Made by a program: the position numbers and the translations under genes. From contig NZ_NVOY01000009.1 in assembly GCF_002551005.1 (NCBI RefSeq), positions 148,391 to 212,390 on the forward strand: a stretch of DNA of 64,000 bases, in the 5' to 3' direction. Shown here piece by piece: positions 10,872 to 20,700 of the stretch. This DNA is from Bacillus pseudomycoides. Lineage in GTDB: Bacteria; Bacillota; Bacilli; Bacillales; Bacillaceae_G. A model generated the notes under the pieces. It had not been told where the DNA came from, made no database searches, and saw only the letters and a program-made list of their open reading frames with translations. How positions within the stretch are numbered: position 1 is the stretch's first letter; every line of letters begins with the position of its first letter.

Positions 10872-11153
10872 ATAAAGTGAAACTTCCATCAGTGGAGAGA
10901 GTTTTTTCATCTCCCACTGATGGAAATTCCTCACCAATCGGGCTTTTACGGGCAGTTATCCCCCACCTATCTTCTTTAGAAAAGCGGAAGCGGCTCGCTC
11001 AGAATCGTAGGACGCCAGCGCCCCTGACAAAGAGGCGCTTTTTGCCTCGTCCGAGGGGGCCAAACGACCGAAGATTCTAGCCGCTAGAGCTAGACAACGC
11101 TTCTCTCTGAATCTTGAGGTGGGGGTCTTACTACCCACGAATAGCGGGATAAA
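10872..11153 (-). repeat. Complete bcr1-like element with ATAAA (TTTAT) flanks and a nested insertion
   Basis: On the + strand it begins ATAAA-GTGAAACTTCCATC and ends CCCACGAATAGCGGG-ATAAA, so the element (10877-11148) is flanked by identical 5-bp repeats, the reverse complement of TTTAT. It is in inverted orientation to the copy at 9785-9917. Its interior is interrupted by a G+C-rich segment. It fills the ctaG-ctaF gap. Confidence 0.8.
10978..11106. repeat. G+C-rich element nested inside the bcr1-like copy
   Basis: About 129 bp, clearly richer in G+C than its surroundings, with imperfect inverted ends (AGAAAAGCG and CGCTTCTCT) and internal complementary blocks (AGAATCGTAGGACG.., GGCGCTTTTTGCC, ..AAGATTCTAG). 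It resembles the GCGGAAGCGG-type palindromic repeats scattered in Bacillus genomes. It interrupts the element, so it arrived later or is a mobile interior module. Confidence 0.6.
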
Positions 11154-11155
11154 TA

Positions 11156-11187
11156 AAAGGAGATTGATGAGCCCCCAATCTCCTTTC
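11156..11187 (-). terminator. ctaCDEF terminator
   Basis: AAAGGAGATTG/CAATCTCCTTT stem followed on the - strand by TTATTTAT. Placed just after ctaF, it would separate ctaF from ctaG transcription. Confidence 0.7.
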
Positions 11188-11192
11188 TTTGT

Positions 11193-11531
11193 TTAAACCC
11201 AAACTATTGTCATAAATGTTAAAATCGTTACTAATCCGACTAACAAACCAGCATACAAGAAAAACGTGGGAGCTTCATGCCCTTTATGACTCATATGCAT
11301 AAAATAATACAATTGAAAAATAACTTGTACGGCAGCTAACAGTAAAATAAATGGTACTGAAAAAAGTGGACTAAATGTTTTTGGATATGCAACTGCTACA
11401 AATGCGATAATTGTCAAAAAAATCATTAATCCGAAAGTAACGACTTGATGCTTCATTTCTTCTGCACTTTTTTTTCTGCGATAAGCAAGATCCACTTTAG
11501 GGTTATTTATATTTGTTTGTTTTATCGCCAT
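11193..11531 (-). CDS. ctaF: Cytochrome c oxidase subunit IVB (CtaF)
   Basis: 112 aa with three membrane segments (about residues 30-50, 57-79 and 89-110), the size and topology of caa3 oxidase subunit IV. It includes FQLYYFMHM before the third helix. It is a structural subunit in the cytoplasmic membrane, fourth gene of the ctaCDEF run, 3 bp after ctaE. Confidence 0.93.
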   Translation of the reverse strand: MAIKQTNINNPKVDLAYRRKKSAEEMKHQVVTFGLMIFLTIIAFVAVAYPKTFSPLFSVPFILLLAAVQVIFQLYYFMHMSHKGHEAPTFFLYAGLLVGLVTILTFMTIVWV

Positions 11532-11534
11532 TGT

Positions 11535-12158
11535 TTATCCCACCATTCCCATTAAATATACTACAGTGAAAATAAACACCCAAACTACGTCGATAAAATG
11601 CCAGTATATTGATGCGACGTAAAACTTTGGAGCATTATATAAATTTAAACCACGCTTCGCATTACGCACTACTAGAGTTAAAATCCAAAGTAATCCAAAT
11701 AAAACGTGTAACCCATGCGTACCAACTAATGCATAAAATGCAGAACCAAATGCACTGCTTTTCATCGTATGCTTAAATTCATGGGTATAGTGATTAAACT
11801 CATAAATCTCAAAACCTAAAAAGCCAACTCCAAGCAATACTGTAATAATTAGCCAAAGCTGCATTTGTTTAAAATTAAAATTCTTCATATGATACATTGC
11901 ATATACACTCGTTAAACTACTCGTTAAAAGAAGCATTGTCATAATGAACACAAGCGGCATTTGAAACATTTCTTGTGACGTCGGTCCACCATTTGTTGAA
12001 TTTTTCAGTGCTAAATATGTTCCAAACAAGGAAGCAAACAGTACCGTTTCACCTCCTAGAAACAACCAAAATCCAATAAATTTATTCTTTCCTTCGAGGG
12101 TTGCTTTTTCAGGCTCTGCTGGAAAGGTTTCATTCGTTAATTTTTCCTCTGCATGCAT
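11535..12158 (-). CDS. ctaE: Cytochrome c oxidase subunit III (CtaE)
   Basis: 207 aa, five predicted membrane helices, the short bacterial subunit III type. Conserved features include FWLFLGGETVLFASLFGTY in helix 1, GTHGLHVLFGL and the C-terminal YWHFIDVVWVFIF motif. Start and ctaD stop share one base (TAATG), giving translational coupling. Confidence 0.96.
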   Translation of the reverse strand: MHAEEKLTNETFPAEPEKATLEGKNKFIGFWLFLGGETVLFASLFGTYLALKNSTNGGPTSQEMFQMPLVFIMTMLLLTSSLTSVYAMYHMKNFNFKQMQLWLIITVLLGVGFLGFEIYEFNHYTHEFKHTMKSSAFGSAFYALVGTHGLHVLFGLLWILTLVVRNAKRGLNLYNAPKFYVASIYWHFIDVVWVFIFTVVYLMGMVG

Positions 12159-14020
12159 TACGCCTTGCCCCCTTTATCATCTAAATCTTCCTTATGAATA
12201 TGGTATCCATGATCATCAATTACAGATCGGAAGAACATTGCTCCAAACGTAATAATAAGACCAACGATCGCCACTACTAACCACATTTTCTCTTTCCCAC
12301 CTTGCATATACATCGCTCCAAATGCTGCGATAAACAGGCCTAAAGAGATAACAAACGGTAAGAAAGATGAATTTGGCATATGAATATCGCCAATCGGTTC
12401 TGCTGGCGTTATCTCATTTTTCCCTTCCCGTTTTTCAATCCATAATGGATCTAACCCACGCACAAACGGTAATTGTTTGAAATTATATTCCGGTGTCGGC
12501 GCAGGAATTGCCCATTCTAGCGTACGACCATCCCAAGGATCGCGGCCGGCTTGTTTTTTTGAAAAAGATGTTTTTACAACATTGACCAAAAGTACAATTG
12601 TTCCAAGAGCCATAAATACTGCGCCTATTGAACTAATCAAGTTTCCAGTTTCTAATCCTTGTCCTGGCAAATACGTAAAATATCGGCGCGGCATACCAAT
12701 TAAACCAAGGAAGTGCTGAATAAAGAACGTTAAATGGAAGCCAATAAAGAACAACCAAAACGTAATTTTACCAAGTGTCTCATCTAAGATTTTATTAAAC
12801 ATGAGCGGCCAGTAATAATGAGCCCCCGCAAATAATCCAAACACAACTCCACCAACAATTACGTAATGGAAATGAGCGACAACGAAGTAATTGTCATGAA
12901 ATTGATAATCAGCAGGAGCAGATGCAAGCATAACCCCTGTTACACCACCCATAACGAATGATGGAATGAAGCCAACAGCCCAAATCATTGGCGTTGTAAA
13001 GCGAATACTGCCACCCCACATCGTAAAGAGCCAGTTGAAAATTTTAATCCCTGTCGGAACAGCAATTGCCATTGTAGCTACAGAAAAAATGGCATTTGCT
13101 ACTGGTCCAAGACCCACTGTGAACATATGATGTGCCCACACCATGAATCCTAAAAATCCAATTAATACCGTTGCAAATACCATAGATGAATATCCGAATA
13201 ATCGTTTTTTAGAGAATGTCGCAAATATTTCTGAGAATATTCCGAAAACTGGGAGTATAAGAATATATACTTCTGGATGACCAAAGATCCAAAATAAATG
13301 CTCCCATATAATCGTATTCCCTCCTAAAGCTGGGTTAAAAAAGCTTGTTCCAAATAATCGATCTAACATTAATAAAGCTAATCCGACTGTAAGCGGCGGA
13401 AATGCAAATAAAATAAGTGCAGATGTTACAAATGTCGTCCATGTAAACATCGGCATACGCATATATGTCATTCCAGGTGCACGCATATTAATAATGGTAA
13501 CGAGGAAGTTAATACCCCCTATTAAAGTTCCAATACCTGAAATTTGCAAGCCGAGAACATAAAAATCGATGCCGTGTCCTTTGGATGCGAGTGATAACGA
13601 TGCATATGATGTCCATCCTGCATCAGGTGCCCCGCCTAAAAACCAACTTAAATTTAAAAATACACCTCCAAAGAAAAACAGCCAAAATCCAAGCGCATTA
13701 ATAAATGGAAACGCAACGTCGCGTGCGCCGATTTGAAGTGGTACAGCTGCGTTCATCATTGCAAATACAAGCGGCATTGCTGCTAAAAAAATCATTGTTG
13801 TTCCGTGCATTGTTAACACTTGATTGTATACATCTCCAACAAGAAAGTCATTGTTTGGAAACGCTAACTGATATCGAATAAATAGTGCTTCTATTCCTCC
13901 GATGATAAAGAATAACCCACCTGCAATTAAATAGAGAATGGCAATCTTTTTATGATCTACTGTCGTTAAATAATCCCAAATTACAGAGCCAAATCCCTGT
14001 TTTTTTGCTACAGAACTCAC
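12158..14020 (-). CDS. ctaD: Cytochrome c oxidase subunit I (CtaD)
   Basis: 620 aa, the catalytic subunit of the caa3 oxidase carrying heme a, heme a3 and CuB. Visible are the heme a histidine in TMHGTTMIF, the CuB and cross-linked Tyr region GHPEVYILILP, the K-channel and CuB His-His in WAHHMFTVG, and the heme ligands in HDNYFVVAHFHYVI. It also has the C-terminal extension of the Bacillus type. It pumps protons while reducing O2. Second gene of the operon. Confidence 0.98.
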   Translation of the reverse strand: MSSVAKKQGFGSVIWDYLTTVDHKKIAILYLIAGGLFFIIGGIEALFIRYQLAFPNNDFLVGDVYNQVLTMHGTTMIFLAAMPLVFAMMNAAVPLQIGARDVAFPFINALGFWLFFFGGVFLNLSWFLGGAPDAGWTSYASLSLASKGHGIDFYVLGLQISGIGTLIGGINFLVTIINMRAPGMTYMRMPMFTWTTFVTSALILFAFPPLTVGLALLMLDRLFGTSFFNPALGGNTIIWEHLFWIFGHPEVYILILPVFGIFSEIFATFSKKRLFGYSSMVFATVLIGFLGFMVWAHHMFTVGLGPVANAIFSVATMAIAVPTGIKIFNWLFTMWGGSIRFTTPMIWAVGFIPSFVMGGVTGVMLASAPADYQFHDNYFVVAHFHYVIVGGVVFGLFAGAHYYWPLMFNKILDETLGKITFWLFFIGFHLTFFIQHFLGLIGMPRRYFTYLPGQGLETGNLISSIGAVFMALGTIVLLVNVVKTSFSKKQAGRDPWDGRTLEWAIPAPTPEYNFKQLPFVRGLDPLWIEKREGKNEITPAEPIGDIHMPNSSFLPFVISLGLFIAAFGAMYMQGGKEKMWLVVAIVGLIITFGAMFFRSVIDDHGYHIHKEDLDDKGGKA

Positions 14021-14053
14021 GTTTTCAACCTCCCCTTCGCAAATAGTTTCTCA

Positions 14054-15103
14054 TTACTTTTCAACTTTTAATGTTTTCAAGTAAGCATTTAATGACTCTA
14101 CTTGATCATCAGTAAGATTACCGTATTTCCCAGTCATTTTATTTCCTGGTTTCATGCTTTCAGGGTCTTTTAACCATTTTTTTACGTTTTGTTCATTATT
14201 TTCAGCAATTCCCGCAACCATATCACGATCTGCGAAATTTGCTAAATTGGGTGCGATACGTGCAGAAGGTGGCCTGCTATCATTTGATCCAACAGCATGA
14301 CAACCGATACAACTCTTTTCAAAAATCTGCTTTCCTTCTTGCTCTTTCGAAGTAGCAACAGCCTTTTTACCATCTAATTCTTTCATACTAGCAACCCACT
14401 TTTTGTACTCGCTTTCATTAACAACTTTCACTTTAAACTGCATTAAAGAATGAGAAGGTCCGCAAAATTCTGTACAAAAGCCATTATATGTGCCGGCCTT
14501 ATCTGCTTTAATCCACATCTTGTTCACATTATCTGTATTTGTATCCATTTTTCCAGCTAAAGATGGCACCCAAAATGAGTGTTTGATATCAGCGCCTTTT
14601 AAATTTAAATACACTTTTTTACCTGTAGGGATGACTAAATCTTGCGAAGTTACTAACTTTTCATTATTATAAGAAAATTCCCACCAATAAAGATTCGCTG
14701 TTACATCAACAACGATTGTATCTTTATCAATATTCTTTTTCTCCATTCCACTAACGTCAGCAAGTTTAAACGTATATGTAACAGTAGGGACAGCCAATAC
14801 CAATAAAAGTAAAATCGGAATGACTGTCCATATTATTTCTAGCTTGTGATTTCCTTCTACTTGCTTCGGAATATAATTTTCCTGTCCTTTCCTTTGACGG
14901 AAACGCACAATTACATACAAGAAAATAATTGTAACAACAAGAACAACACCAATCATGATTGCGCTAGCTAATAACAATAAATCATATTGCATTTTTGCTA
15001 CTTCACCTTGTGGAATCAAAGTAGATTGAAAGGCTTTACCGCATCCCCCTAACAGTAAAGCCACTAGTGAAACGAGCGAAAGCAATCGCCACTGTTTCTT
15101 CAT
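14054..15103 (-). CDS. ctaC: Cytochrome c oxidase subunit II with fused cytochrome c (CtaC)
   Basis: 349 aa. A lipobox LLLGGC near residue 19 predicts a lipoprotein; two membrane helices follow, then a cupredoxin domain with the CuA ligands in CTEFCGPSHSLM, and a C-terminal cytochrome c domain with CIGCH near residue 263 and a distal Met in GNKMTGKYG. The fused cytochrome makes this a caa3 and not an aa3 enzyme. Start ATG at 15103 follows a G-rich site. First gene of ctaCDEF. Confidence 0.97.
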   Translation of the reverse strand: MKKQWRLLSLVSLVALLLGGCGKAFQSTLIPQGEVAKMQYDLLLLASAIMIGVVLVVTIIFLYVIVRFRQRKGQENYIPKQVEGNHKLEIIWTVIPILLLLVLAVPTVTYTFKLADVSGMEKKNIDKDTIVVDVTANLYWWEFSYNNEKLVTSQDLVIPTGKKVYLNLKGADIKHSFWVPSLAGKMDTNTDNVNKMWIKADKAGTYNGFCTEFCGPSHSLMQFKVKVVNESEYKKWVASMKELDGKKAVATSKEQEGKQIFEKSCIGCHAVGSNDSRPPSARIAPNLANFADRDMVAGIAENNEQNVKKWLKDPESMKPGNKMTGKYGNLTDDQVESLNAYLKTLKVEK

Positions 15104-15195
15104 GCAAACAACCCCCACTTTCTTTGTTAATTAGATTGTACTTTATAGTAAGTAAAGTAAATCTCAACGTAAAGAAATCCCCTCATGTCGTTGTC

Positions 15196-16119
15196 TTAGA
15201 AGAAAGTTACAACAATCATTGAAATAAATAAGATTGTTAAGTAATTTAAGGAGTATACAAACATTTGCACGGACCATTTGATGTCATCTTTCTTGCGGAA
15301 GCCATAAAACCCTAATACGATCCAACCGATGTTAAGCAATGTTGCAATTACCATAAATGTTACTCCAAGTGCACTCATATAAAATGGCAGTGGCAATAAG
15401 CATACTGTCCAAATCATAATTTGACGTTTTGTAATATCAAATCCATGCGCAACAGGAAGCATTGGAATACCTGCATTGCGATATTCTTCAACACGTTTCA
15501 TCGCAAGTGCGAGGAAATGTGGAATTTGCCAAATAAACATAATTAAGAATAGCATCCAAGCAATGGGGTTATTCAAGCTTGGATCAATAGCTGCCCAACC
15601 GATTAAAGGCGGAACTGCCCCTGATACACTTCCTACTACTGTATTTAACGTATATTTTCGCTTTGTCCATAATGAATACAGAACAACATACGTAAAGGCA
15701 CCAATAAAACCAATAAATGCTGCCATCGGTGTTGTAAATAGTAAAAACACAAAGCCCAGAAGCAAAATTGTAATACCTAACGTTAATGCGAATCCAGGTT
15801 TATATTTTCCTGTTACTGTTGGACGATTTTTTGTTCGTTCCATTAAATGATCAATATCTCTGTCGATATAATTATTTAAACTACATGCCCCTGCCATAAT
15901 TAATGCAGAGCCGACGATTGTAAAAAACATTTTATCTAGATGGTCCATAACATTCAAACCATTGAAATGTAGAGCTAACCAAAATCCTGTAAATACAGTA
16001 AGTGTATTTGAATTTACAATCCCCATCTTAACGAGCGCTGATAAATCTTGTACACGTGTTGTTTCCGGTACATTTGTTACAGCTGACTCATCATGCAGTT
16101 CACTTGTTGCATGGCTCAT
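15196..16119 (-). CDS. ctaB: Protoheme IX farnesyltransferase (heme O synthase) CtaB
   Basis: 307 aa UbiA-type prenyltransferase with about nine membrane segments. It adds a farnesyl group to heme b, giving heme O. The two Asp-rich prenyl-diphosphate motifs are [15 protein letters not shown] (about residue 83) and an [11 protein letters not shown] region in the second half. ATG at 16119 or GTG at 16122 are both compatible with GAGGGGG upstream. It lies 92 bp before ctaC and is divergent from ctaA, which uses its product. Confidence 0.96.
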   Translation of the reverse strand: MSHATSELHDESAVTNVPETTRVQDLSALVKMGIVNSNTLTVFTGFWLALHFNGLNVMDHLDKMFFTIVGSALIMAGACSLNNYIDRDIDHLMERTKNRPTVTGKYKPGFALTLGITILLLGFVFLLFTTPMAAFIGFIGAFTYVVLYSLWTKRKYTLNTVVGSVSGAVPPLIGWAAIDPSLNNPIAWMLFLIMFIWQIPHFLALAMKRVEEYRNAGIPMLPVAHGFDITKRQIMIWTVCLLPLPFYMSALGVTFMVIATLLNIGWIVLGFYGFRKKDDIKWSVQMFVYSLNYLTILFISMIVVTFF

Positions 16120-16548
16120 CACTTTAACCCCCTCTTAAAACTTCCATCTTTCTTTTGCCCATTTACTTAAAATAAAACAGCATGCTTTTATATAGCAATA
16201 TTATTACGGTAGAAATGTTGTTTTATGGTTTTGCTATTAATATACACTTCTCGCTCGAATATATTAAAACATATTTCATGAAGAAATTGTGAAGAAAACA
16301 TGAACTTTTTGTGTCTATGACTTAAAAAGTTTTCCTATTACTTCATCAAGTATAGAACGTAATTATCTTTTATAATAAACCATTTTGTCAAATTCCGCAT
16401 GCATTTCAGTGTATTTCTTTATAAAACTCACTATTTTTTTGTTACAATCAGCAATTTATTTTCTTTCCCTTCTTCCTTTCTCTCCCCTTTGCTATTTTAT
16501 CAGATTTTATATATCATAGGACTGTAGTGCATTTCTGTTTCTATAACA
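16120..16548. promoter_or_regulatory. ctaB/ctaA divergent control region (no gene seen)
   Basis: About 430 A+T-rich bases without a credible ORF separate ctaB from the repeat next to ctaA. In B. subtilis this region is controlled by ResD. TTGTGAAG (about 16287) and TTTTTGTGTC (about 16307) resemble ResD-site fragments, but I cannot assign a site with confidence. Confidence 0.35.
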
Positions 16549-16700
16549 TTTATCCGGCTATTTACAAGTAGTAAGACCTCCACCTCAAGATTCTAAAAGA
16601 CATAAAGAATATCGGTCGGATAACTGCTGGTATGTGCCAAATTAGTTGAACTAACCCTTAGTAAGGATTGAAAACAACACCGAGGGAAGTTTTACTTTAT
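16549..16700 (+). repeat. Complete bcr1-like element with TTTAT flanks upstream of ctaA
   Basis: Begins TTTAT-CCGGCTATTTACAAG, includes GTAAGACCTCCACCTCAAG, and ends GAAGTTTTAC-TTTAT. The 142-bp body lies between perfect TTTAT direct repeats, as expected of a transposed element with 5-bp target duplication. It ends about 50 bp before the ctaA start codon, so it displaces or supplies the ctaA promoter. Confidence 0.8.
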
Positions 16701-16751
16701 TTTATTAAAATATTGCACAATAACTTTGAAATTGAAAGCTGGTGAAAAGGA

Positions 16752-17699
16752 TTGCAACGCTTTATAAAATGGTTAGCAGTCATTACAAGTCTTGATTTAT
16801 TATTTGTTCTACTCGGCGGGGCATTAGTTACTAAAACTGGCTCTGGACAAGGATGTGGTAAATCTTGGCCGCTGTGTAACGGAGAACTTGTTCCTTCGAA
16901 TTTATCAATAGAAACAATTATTGAGTTGAGTCATCGTCTTACTTCAGGTTCTGCAGGAATTCTCGTTACACTACTATGTATCTTATCTTGGAAATACTAT
17001 GGACACGTTCGTGAAACAAAAGCACTTGCTATTCTATCTTTCGTGTTTTTAATAGCGCAAGCGCTCATGGGTGCTGCTGCAGTTGTGTGGGGACAAGTTC
17101 CGGCTGTATTAGCAATTCATTTCGGTATTTCCCTTATTTCGTTTGCTGCTGTTATTTTATTAACACTTCTCATCTTTGAAATCGATAAGAAATTTGATGC
17201 CTATTCACTTGTTATTGATAAGAAGATGAAATTTCACATTTACGGTGTAACAATTTACAGTTACCTTGTTGTCTATACAGGAGCATTAGTACGGCATGAG
17301 CACGCAAGCTTGGCCTGTCCGATTTTCCCATTATGCAGTAAAAACAGTCCTCTACCCACGCAATATCATGAATGGGTACAAATGGGGCATCGGATTGCTG
17401 CTATGTTAATTTTCGCTTGGATTTTATATGCCATGATGATAGCTATTAGGCATTATAAACAACAAAAGGTTATATGTTATGGGTGGATTACAGCTTTTAT
17501 TCTTGTCACATGTCAAGCAATCGTTGGTATTTTAGTTGTATACACAGACGCGAGCTTAACAATGTCCCTTCTGCATTCACTCTTTATTTCATGCTTATTT
17601 GCTGTATTATACTATTTAGCTATGCTAGGAACACGCAGTAAAACAAACAGAAATAAAACAGAAATAAATCGTACTACTAAACAAACGAAACTATCATAA
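16752..17699 (+). CDS. ctaA: Heme A synthase CtaA
   Basis: 315 aa with eight membrane helices in two four-helix halves. It oxidises the C8 methyl of heme O to the formyl group of heme A. Heme-binding histidines are in [30 protein letters not shown] and LLHSLF, and the extracytoplasmic cysteine pairs are in [10 protein letters not shown] and LACPIFPLC. Start codon is TTG at 16752 after GGTGAAAAGG; no better ATG exists. The last 20 residues are polar and Lys/Asn-rich. Confidence 0.95.
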   Translation: MQRFIKWLAVITSLDLLFVLLGGALVTKTGSGQGCGKSWPLCNGELVPSNLSIETIIELSHRLTSGSAGILVTLLCILSWKYYGHVRETKALAILSFVFLIAQALMGAAAVVWGQVPAVLAIHFGISLISFAAVILLTLLIFEIDKKFDAYSLVIDKKMKFHIYGVTIYSYLVVYTGALVRHEHASLACPIFPLCSKNSPLPTQYHEWVQMGHRIAAMLIFAWILYAMMIAIRHYKQQKVICYGWITAFILVTCQAIVGILVVYTDASLTMSLLHSLFISCLFAVLYYLAMLGTRSKTNRNKTEINRTTKQTKLS

Positions 17700-17770
17700 T
17701 AACTTGTCTCTTCCGACAAGTTATTATTTTTAAAAAGCAAAAAGAGCTGCACAAAAGCAGCTCTTTTTTA
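17697..17770. terminator. Tandem terminators between ctaA and pyc
   Basis: Two hairpins: TAATAACTTGTC/GACAAGTTATTA followed by ATTTTT, and AAAAAGAGCTGC/GCAGCTCTTTTT. The first suits ctaA (+), the second is symmetrical and also ends pyc (-). Confidence 0.82.
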
Positions 17771-17798
17771 TTTTCATTATACGAGTGATAGCCTTATT

Positions 17799-20700
17799 TT
17801 ATTGCTCTAATTCAATCAGCAAATCACCTGTTTGAATTGCCTCTCCGTCTTTCACATACACTTTTTTCACCGTTCCAGTAAATGGGGCTTGTACAGTTGT
17901 TTCCATTTTCATCGCTTCTGTAATTGCCATGGAATCACCTTTTTTTACTTGCTCCCCTTCTTTTACCACTACTTTAATTACCGTTCCCGGCATTGTTGCA
18001 TTAATATGACTTGGATTTTCACGATTCCCTTTCACTCGTTGCGAAACCGTCGCTTTAACACTTTCATCTTTTATAACAATTTCACGAGGCTGTCCATTAA
18101 ATTCAAAGTAGACAACACGTGTACCGTCTAATTGTGGTTCTCCAATCGAAATTAATTTCACAATTAATGTTTTACCGCGTTCGATTTCTACGCCAATTTC
18201 CTCACCAAGTTTCATTCCATAGAAGAATGTCGGCGTGTCAAGAACAGAAATATCTCCATATTGCTCTGCAACTTTTTGATAATCCATAAATACTTTCGGA
18301 TATAACGCGTACGCTACAATATCAAACATCGTTACTTCACGACCGAGCTTATGGAATAACTCTTCTTTTAATGCTTCAAAATCGATCGGTTCTAGTAATT
18401 CACCTGGTCTTACTGTTAAAGGCTCTTTTCCTTTTAGAATAATCTCTTGTAACTTTTTAGGAAAACCACCATACGGTTGTCCAAGATCACCAGTGAACAT
18501 TTCGACAACTGATCCTGGGAAATCTAATGCATGACCACGTTCATAAATATCTTTCTCTGTTAAATGATTTTGCACCATAAATAGTGCCATATCACCGACT
18601 ACCTTCGATGATGGAGTTACTTTAACGATATCACCAAACATATCGTTAACGCGACGATACATCACTTTCACTTCATCAAAGCGATCTCCTAATCCGACAG
18701 CTTTTGCTTGTTGCTGCAGATTACTGTATTGGCCGCCTGGCATTTCATGCATGTACACTTCTGTATGCGGTGCATTCATTCCACTTTCAAAGGAAGAATA
18801 ATATTTACGAACATCTTCCCAATAATGAGAGAGTTTCTCTAAAGAATTCACGTCCACATTCGGTTGTCTTTCATTTCCTTCTAATGCATAGAACAATGTA
18901 TTAGCGCTCGGCTGAGATGTTAAACCGGCCATTGAACTTACCGCAACGTCTACAATATCAACACCAGCTTCAATTGCTTTCGCATATGTTAATACACCGT
19001 TTCCACTCGTATCATGCGTATGAAGATGAACTGGAATTGATACAGTCTCTTTTAATGCGGATACTAAATCATATGCTGCATTTGGTTTTAATAAGCCTGC
19101 CATATCTTTAATCCCTAAAATATGAGCACCCGATGCTTCTAACTCTTTTGCTAAGTTTTTATAGTAATTTAAGTCATATTTACTGCGCATTGGATCATGG
19201 ATATCACCTGTGTAACACATTGTTGCCTCTGCAATTTTACCACTTTGACGCACAGCATCAATTGCAACGCGCATACCTTCTACCCAGTTTAAGCTATCAA
19301 AAATACGGAATACATCAATACCCGCCTGCGCAGAACATTCTACAAACTTTTGAATTAAGTTATCTGGATAATTTTTATATCCTACTGCATTTGATGCACG
19401 AAGAAGCATTTGGAATAATACATTTGGCATACTCTCACGTAAATGTAATAAACGTTCCCATGGATCTTCTTTTAAGAAACGATACGCGACATCAAATGTT
19501 GCTCCGCCCCACATTTCTGCCGAAAATAAATTTGGTAACATTCTTGCTGTTGGTTCAGCGATTTGTCTCAACTCTTGTGTACGAATACGCGTTGCTAATA
19601 ATGATTGATGTGCATCACGAAATGTAGTATCGGTTAATAAAACTTGTTTTTGTTCTTGAACCCATTTTACTAATCCATCAGCTCCGCGCTCATCTAAAAT
19701 TTGTTTCGTACCAACCTTGATTGGTTCAGAATGTTTTATGTTCGGAATGCGTGCTTCTGCAAAAATCGGTTTTTCTTGTTTTCCTACTCCAGGGAATCCA
19801 TTTACCGTTACCGTGCCAATATACGATAGCATTTTTGTACCACGGTCTTTTCTTTTTGGAAATACGAATAGTTCCGGTGAAGAATCGATAAACGATGTAT
19901 CATATTCTCCTGATAAAAAGTTTCTGTGTTTTACAACATTTTCTAAAAACGGAATGTTTGTTTTAATACCGCGAATACGGAATTCTTTTAAGTTACGTTC
20001 CATTTTAGCTGCTGCTTGTTCAAATGTTAATGCCCAAGTCGTTACTTTTACAAGTAATGAGTCATAATATGGTGTAATAACTGCACCTTGATAACTATTT
20101 CCTGTATCTAGACGCACCCCAAAGCCGCCACCAGAACGATACGCCATAATTTTTCCGGTATCTGGCATGAAGTTATTTAGCGGATCTTCTGTTGTCACAC
20201 GAGATTGAATTGCAAATCCATGCGTAATAATATCTTCTTGTTTTGGAATACTTATTTTTTCACTATGTAAAGCATATCCGTCAGCAATTAAAATTTGTGA
20301 TTGAACGATATCAATACCTGTAATCATTTCCGTAATTGTGTGTTCCACTTGGACACGTGGATTCACTTCAATGAAATAGAATTCGTTTCCTTTTACCAGA
20401 AACTCAACTGTCCCCGCGTTCACATAATTAACATTTTTCGTTAATTGAACTGCAGCCTCACAAATACGATTGCGCAATTCAACTGGAAGAGATACACTTG
20501 GTGCTACTTCTACAACTTTTTGATGTCTGCGCTGTACAGAACAATCACGCTCATATAAATGAACAATATCTCCGTGTTCATCTGCTAATATTTGTACTTC
20601 AATATGTTTTGGATTTTCAACAAATTTTTCTACATATACTTCATCGTTCCCAAATGCAGCTTTCGCCTCAGATTTCGCACGATCATACGCTTCCTTTAGT

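Noticed and set aside
18917-19627. Long ORFs on the strand opposite pycA (for example a 164-codon frame)
   Set aside because: They are the complement of conserved pyruvate carboxylase coding sequence, have His/Leu-rich composition and no ribosome-binding sites.
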